NCBI GenBank assembly: GCA_006503535.1
Contig: QYRS01000011.1
Coordinates: 2,232,001 to 2,296,000 of the forward strand
Reading direction: 5' to 3'
Length of the DNA stretch: 64,000 nt
DNA from: Arthrinium phaeospermum
Lineage: Eukaryota; Ascomycota; Sordariomycetes; Amphisphaeriales; Apiosporaceae
Shown here: piece after piece, positions 58,932 through 64,000 of the stretch
Layout: every line of letters begins with the position of its first letter
Position numbering within the stretch: position 1 is the stretch's first letter
Program-made: the position numbers and the translations under genes
Notes under the pieces: model-generated
Told to the model about the DNA's origin: nothing
The model's database searches: none
What the model saw: the letters and a program-made list of their open reading frames with translations, nothing else

Positions 58932-60426
58932 GGCTGCGGCGGCATGGTTACATGCGAAGGCCAAAGCCGTTGGTCCTTCTTCGTGAGATGTCAATTATGA
59001 GACATGGCGAGGACGAAAGTGTGGTTGAGAGATGGGCACTGGTTGTAGTAAACAACGTCGAGGACGGGTGCTGGAATCTGCCAGTGACCCTGCATGATTG
59101 GCATGTTATTCGTTGAAAGCATCTGAACATTAAACATAGCTACCTAAACTTCATTTACTGAAAGTGACTGATGTAGCAATATCAGCTCCATAACACGAAC
59201 TGAGAGTTCACTGACAGACAATGTGACATTCATCTGCAACCTTCCCACTAGAAGCTCGCGCCGTACACAGCACATGTATGTAGCCCTCTACTTGGTATTG
59301 GGGGCAATCATTATATAAATACTCGGCATACAGCAATGATAAAAGAAATGCGCGGGCAAATATTTCACCTCTACGGAGTACAGGTCCGGAAAAATAGCGA
59401 CGAGAAAGGAGGGAGCCGGGCACCCAAGCAACAATAAGACCCCGCCCTCGGCACCGAGCACCTGGGAAACACAGCCCATTCATTGATTGGCCAGCAATGT
59501 CCTGTACCTGGTCGCGCCCTTGGCCGTCGTATTTGTTGTATTGGCGCCTGTGCTCTCCCTTGCGTCTGGGACCGAGGTGGTGAGGGTGGGAGAGAGGTCT
59601 GTGCAGTACTCTGTGTACGGCGATTCGCCGGTAAGCGCGGCAAAAAGAGAGGGCAGATGAGAATTCAAAAAACAATACTCGCTCGCTCGCACCACCAAAT
59701 CTATACACGCCCTGTCCTCCCTCTCAGCGCATCGATTTGGCGCCCGCGCTCGACACGAGAAGTGAGAGATCCACCCGCCAACCGCTTGAGGCAACTGGCA
59801 CGAACGACGGTAAACCCGGCAGTCGCAGCGATGGGGTTTTGCGGCAAGTGGTGTGGAGCAATGCAAGGGGAAGGGAAAAAGAAATCGGCCACTTTCAGTC
59901 TGTGATGAGCCCACCGAAAAGCTGTCCTCGGCTTGCTCAGATTGGTTCCAGTCAATCGCAGGCAGGCTCGACAGGTACGGGGTGGATACCTCCTAGCATT
60001 TTGGCAGGGGGTCCGTTCGCTGACCAACTGCTAACGCCCTCGAATTGCTGCTAGTGCTGCTGAACGAACGGACGGTTAACGTGTGCCGATTGGAACGTTT
60101 CTAAACATAGGCCGCATGGGATTTTTCTTTGACAGACGGATATGGATATGGATATGGAAAAAAGTATGGGGATGGGGGGAATATTCTGAAATTCTCTCAA
60201 TCCTACCATACGAGAAGCCCTTTCGTTTCATGGGCCTTGCCGAGCTATGCCCATGAGCCAGCCAGCCATTGCTGACAGGCAGGAAGGACAGTTCGATATA
60301 AAGGGCCGGCGGCTGCCTCTCTCTTACAGCTGGGGCAATTGATCATCAGTACCCAGCTTCGATCTACATACTTACTCATCACTCGCATACAAACTCGCAA
60401 GTTCAGTCGATCATTAGTTGCCCAAG
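58932..60426. other. intergenic, upstream of small secreted protein gene
   Basis: 1.5 kb without a supportable gene. It includes a TACGGAGTA motif at 59372-59380 and a GGATAT microsatellite at 60138-60157. Its right end holds the promoter of the next gene. Confidence 0.5.
60295..60305 (+). promoter_or_regulatory. TATA box of the small secreted protein gene
   Basis: GATATAAAGGG lies about 130 bases upstream of the ATG at 60427. A pyrimidine-rich CTCTCTCTTACAG stretch about 15-30 bases downstream is a plausible transcription start region. A strong TATA fits a highly inducible gene. Confidence 0.5.
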
Positions 60427-60776
60427 ATGCAGTTCTCTACGCTGATCATTTCCCTTACTCTGGGCGTCCTGGCCTACGGCCAAAACACCAACACCACCAT
60501 CTGCGACAACAGCCCCAGCGGCAGCGTCTTCTGCGGGTAAGTCCGACATCTCTGACTTTCAACAACACGATAAACCAAAGTCGCTGACAATATCACAGAA
60601 AGAACAACATGCTCATCAGATGCCGGGACGGCCAGCTGCTCGACGAGGTGCCGAACAACTGCAGAGGAGCGTCCGGGTGGAGGTGTGTAAATGAGACGGA
60701 CCCGCACTCTGGGCTCCCCTCTGCTGGCTGCTATCCCGAGCGCACGGTCCGAGGCGAAGCCAGACGACAGAGGTAG
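60427..60776 (+). CDS. small secreted cysteine-rich protein (effector-like)
   Basis: Two exons, 60427-60536 and 60599-60776, are joined over a 62-nt intron (GTAAGT, branch GCTGAC, ATCACAG) to give 95 residues. A signal peptide (MQFSTLIISLTLGVLAYG) precedes a mature chain of about 77 residues with six cysteines (26, 36, 45, 58, 66, 81), enough for three disulfides. There are two N-glycosylation sequons (NTT, NET) and a basic tail RGEARRQR. The promoter has a TATA box. Size, secretion and even cysteine number fit fungal effector or antimicrobial-like proteins. No known fold is recognised, and the cysteine spacing does not match hydrophobin or cerato-platanin patterns. It ends 136 bases before the convergent MFS gene. 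Confidence 0.85.
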
Positions 60777-60912
60777 ATGGATGCATTGCATTCATTGCCA
60801 GTCATTACTATTGTCTTTCATTGATTGGTCATGAGAGATTTTCATTTTGGGGGGACGGGATATTGAAGATCCCGACACACACATACCACCACCACCACCA
60901 CTACTTTTCCTC

Positions 60913-62930
60913 TCAAAGTATGTACCGAAACATGGGCCCGTAATTCTCCACCGCCGCCGCCGCCGCTCCTCCTTCGCCCTCTTCAACCACCCCTTCCTCC
61001 TCCGACGACTTCGCCGCCGCCGTGGCCCCTCCCCGCGCACGCTGCTCGTCCAGGGTGCCGTACCGGCGGTCCAGTTTGCGATTTTCGTGCCGCAACAGCA
61101 TCCGCAGCGTGAGGGCCAGCAGCGCCGTGAAGAACATACAGGCCGCGCAGACGCTCTGCCCTTTCACGTAGTACGGCTTCTCGCGCGCCGGAAAGATATT
61201 GGTCCCCAGCAGGGGTCCGCACTGCCCCACGGCGTTGAGCATGACCATGCCCGCGCCGCGCCGCGAGTCGGAGCCCTGGTTGTTCATGACCCACGGCAGG
61301 ATGTTGCCGATGGCCGGGAACACGCCCGCGGCCGCCAGGAAGACGCCCGCGTACCGCGCCGCCACGCTCTTGCAGGTGGCCAGCATGACGTAGCCCACGC
61401 CGGCCATAAGACTCAGCGCGATGATCATGAGCCCCCGCTGCCGCGTCCGGTCGGCGACCCAGGTCGTCAGGACGGTGAGGCAGGCCGAGAGGAAGAAGGG
61501 CGGGGCGCTGAGCCCCTGGGCGGCGACGCCGCCGAAGCCCATCTGGGCCAGGATCGTGGGCACGAAGACGGGCAGCGACGCGTACGAGACGTTACAACTA
61601 AAATACATGAAGGCCGTGAGCCAGGGCTTCGGGTCCCGCAGCGTCGCCAGCACGTCGGGCCAGTGGATCCCGCCGACGCGCGCCGCGGGGCTGTCGCCGA
61701 CCTGCTTCACCCCGCGCGCCGTCGCCGCCTGCTTTTCCGGCGGCGAGAGGAACCGCGCGTGCTGCGGCGTGTCCGGGAGGAAAAAGTAGGCGACGGGCGC
61801 CATCAGGATCGTGGGCACGCCCTCCACCAGGAACAGGAGCCGCCAGTTGGCCAGGCGCGGGTGGCCCGACGTGATGCCGTAGGCTAGGGCGCCGCTAAAG
61901 CAGGTGGCCAGGGGGGCCGCTGTTAAGCGGGAAGGTACAGGTGTTAGCGGAAAGCGTGTCTAAACTATCCAGGCAGGTTCGCATTGATGTTTCTGCAACT
62001 TTCTTCCGATAGACGAACAAAAACAAAATAAAAACAAATTGGAAATTCAGTAAGATGAGAGTGATATCACGTACCGGCGAGAAACAGGCCAGAGCGGAAC
62101 CCGAGCTCGTGACGCAAGTAGAAGAAACTCAGCAGGTAGGGTATCCCAGGACCGAAGCCAGCTTTGGGTCATGCTCATGTTAGCCAATTACATTCTGCTC
62201 AATTCAAAGAAGCCGGCAGCGCAACAACAACCGCCACTCACCTTCCGAAGCCCCGAGCAGGAACCGCAGCGCCATGAGGCCGCCCCAGCTGGTCACGGCG
62301 GCCTGGCAGGTGGCGACGACGCCCCAGGCCAAGACGATGAAGCAGGCCCAGGCGTGCGGGGGCAGCACCTTCCACATGATGATGAGGAACTCGAAGAGGA
62401 TGTAGGGGATGTAGAAGATGGTCAGCAGCCACTCGTACTGGTCGCCGCGCAGGCCCAGGTCCTCCTCCATGCCCGCGATGCGCGCGTTGCTAAGGAGGGA
62501 ATGATGTTAGCTGACATCTGTTCTGTTGTTCTTGTCGGTTCGTTGTCGAGCAGTGAATGAATGCGTGTTTGTTCTCTCTTGGAATTGAAGAAAAGGAAAG
62601 AAATGGAACCAGTTATGCGTGCGCGACTCACCCAATGTTGGACCGGTCGAGAAAAGACAAGAGGACTATCATGGGGTTGTCAGTTCCTACGGAGCGATAC
62701 ATTACGGCGCGGCACGGGAGCGGGCGGATGCGCCGGGACGTGCTTGGCAGGTTGGTTCACTTACACAAAAACGAGACCAGGGGGACTATGCGATGGTCCA
62801 GCTTCCGGACGACGCGCCGTTCCAGCGCGGCATCGACGACGGCTGTGGCGCCCAATTTGGGTTCGATCTGAGCGGCATGGCCCTTTTCGGCATCTTGGTC
62901 AGAGGCCTCATGCCGTATCGGGTCCGACAT
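60913..62930 (-). CDS. MFS transporter, Dal5-like anion:cation symporter type
   Basis: Five exons, 62930-62765, 62665-62632, 62489-62242, 62161-62075 and 61919-60913, give 513 residues. Introns are 99, 142, 80 and 155 nt, mostly with GTAAGT/GTGAGT donors. A polar N-terminus leads to helix 1, PLVSFLFLLSFLDRSNIGNA, and on to RIAGMEEDLGL, the signature of the allantoate permease (Dal5)/ACS family. QYEWLLTIFYIPYILFEF, LRFLLGASEAGFGPGIPYLL and, after the central loop, WVADRTRQRGL follow. The protein ends MFRYIL, also typical. Its role would be plasma-membrane uptake or efflux of a small organic anion such as a vitamin, ureide or carboxylate. The 34-nt second exon is required for the family motif. 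The gene appears intact. Confidence 0.93.
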
Positions 62931-64000
62931 TTTGTGGGTGTATAGATAAAGTTGAGAAGATGGCTTGGCAACGAGATGGTGATTAGGGAATGCAGTCCTT
63001 TTCTGCAGATACCAGCTCAATTTCCCCAGATGGCCAGGCTATTAACTACGATTTTTAATCACAGAAAACAGCAGACATTGAATGGAGGAATGAGGGGTGA
63101 GAGAATGAGCAAGTTGACGAAGCAGGGTGGCATTTCAAGTAAAAAGTAGTCTCCAACCGGCCCTGTCAACGAAAAGATGGTCGCTGTTTTGAGACAATAA
63201 GTCCCCAGGCCCGGTTCTCGCAGGCCTCCCAATGGCTTATCTTCTCTCATGGTGTGCGTGTGGTACAGTATCATCGAGCACACTAACCAAAACGCGATGG
63301 AGGGTTTGTTCTTTCCATGAACGGACCGACAGCGGTGAATAGACAATACACACCATGAGCTCGGTTCAGGGTCATGGGCTCGTCGAAAGAGAGGGTTGAG
63401 CAACCCCAATGATCCCCTCTTAGCGCCCAGCTACCCCAGAGATCAGCTACGGTAGGGCGGGGCTTGGCATGGCGGCGGGCCAATCGTTCGCCCTTGTCCT
63501 CCCTCCCTCATCACCGTAATTGCCGGAGCTTGGTTTTCTCACGCGGGGTAAAGAAAAAGCAGCATTGCATTCAATAGAGAGAAGGGGTGGACTCGGCGGT
63601 GCTCGAGACTGGACATCTTCAGGTCAACTTGAATCAGCGTCCTGTATCGAATTGATTAGATACAGCACAAGTATGCAAAACCCCCCGATGCGAGTGTTAC
63701 GCCGACGGTGGACTTGTACAGCTCCGGCATCGCCATGACTCTCGCGATACTGTCAGAGTATGTAGATGGAGCCCCAGTTTCCGGTATGCATCAGCAACCT
63801 GCAGTGTATACTACCTGGCACCACCACAACTCCAAAACCACACGCAAACACTTGCATACAACGTACATACATACCCTTACCCCTCTGCGCCGCGGAAGCC
63901 CCGGCGCCCTTCCATGTTCTGTCCCACTCCCAACAAACACCCCCCTCATCTAATACCACCTACACGAAGCTTGAGTGGTCAGCGAAACAGATAACCTCGA
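62931..64000. other. intergenic, upstream of the MFS gene
   Basis: 1.07 kb contain the MFS promoter and leader at the left. Nothing further is recognised up to the window edge. Confidence 0.5.

Noticed and set aside
60847..61887. 346-codon plus-strand frame over the MFS gene
   Set aside because: Low-complexity Arg/Gly/His translation opposite a well-supported five-exon transporter.
53179..62930. Secondary-metabolite biosynthetic cluster
   Set aside because: No polyketide synthase, peptide synthetase, terpene cyclase or prenyltransferase is present in the window.
1..64000. CRISPR arrays, bacterial operons or phage
   Set aside because: Spliced fungal genes dominate, and no regularly spaced repeat array is present.

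Overview
The window is nuclear DNA of a filamentous ascomycete (Pezizomycotina, most likely a Sordariomycete). Short 55-170 nt GT...AG introns interrupt GC-rich, GC3-biased genes. The recognisable genes are fungus-typical: a Clr5-domain protein, a Zn(II)2Cys6 activator, a GH76 Dfg5/Dcw1-type wall protein, a QXXRW-type GT2 glycosyltransferase and a Dal5-type MFS carrier. No tRNA, rRNA, CRISPR array or intact transposon was recognised. Species cannot be told from this.

Layout. 0-12 kb: the 3' end of an acidic protein cut by the window edge; a doubtful basic reading frame; a two-exon Clr5 protein on the minus strand; a large Zn2Cys6 transcription factor on the plus strand whose N-terminus needs a one-base frame change; and a secreted Gly/Asn-rich protein on the minus strand. 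11.3-21.6 kb: non-coding or degenerate sequence. 21.6-23.3 kb: a four-exon GT2 glycosyltransferase of the hyphal-growth type. 23.3-45.3 kb: a 22-kb stretch with no gene I can support. It is rich in microsatellites, the palindrome TGCATGCA and one diverged direct duplication. 45.3-52 kb: a serine-rich coiled-coil protein, a cryptic small gene or relic, and the GPI-anchored GH76 enzyme. 53-63 kb: a compact run of five intron-containing genes: a cytochrome P450 divergent from an APC-type amino-acid/choline permease, a glutathione S-transferase, a 95-residue cysteine-rich secreted protein, and an MFS carrier convergent with the last.

How the genes fit together. GT2 and GH76 both act on cell-wall polysaccharide and hyphal surface growth, though they are 27 kb apart. 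The P450, permease, GST and MFS genes form a plausible detoxification or catabolic neighbourhood (oxidise, conjugate, import and export). No polyketide or peptide synthase backbone is present, so a secondary-metabolite cluster is not shown. The least ordinary items are the two-fold helical repeat in the Clr5 protein, the frame break in the transcription factor, the small secreted protein, the cryptic gene at 49.4-49.8 kb, and the motif enrichment in the gene desert.
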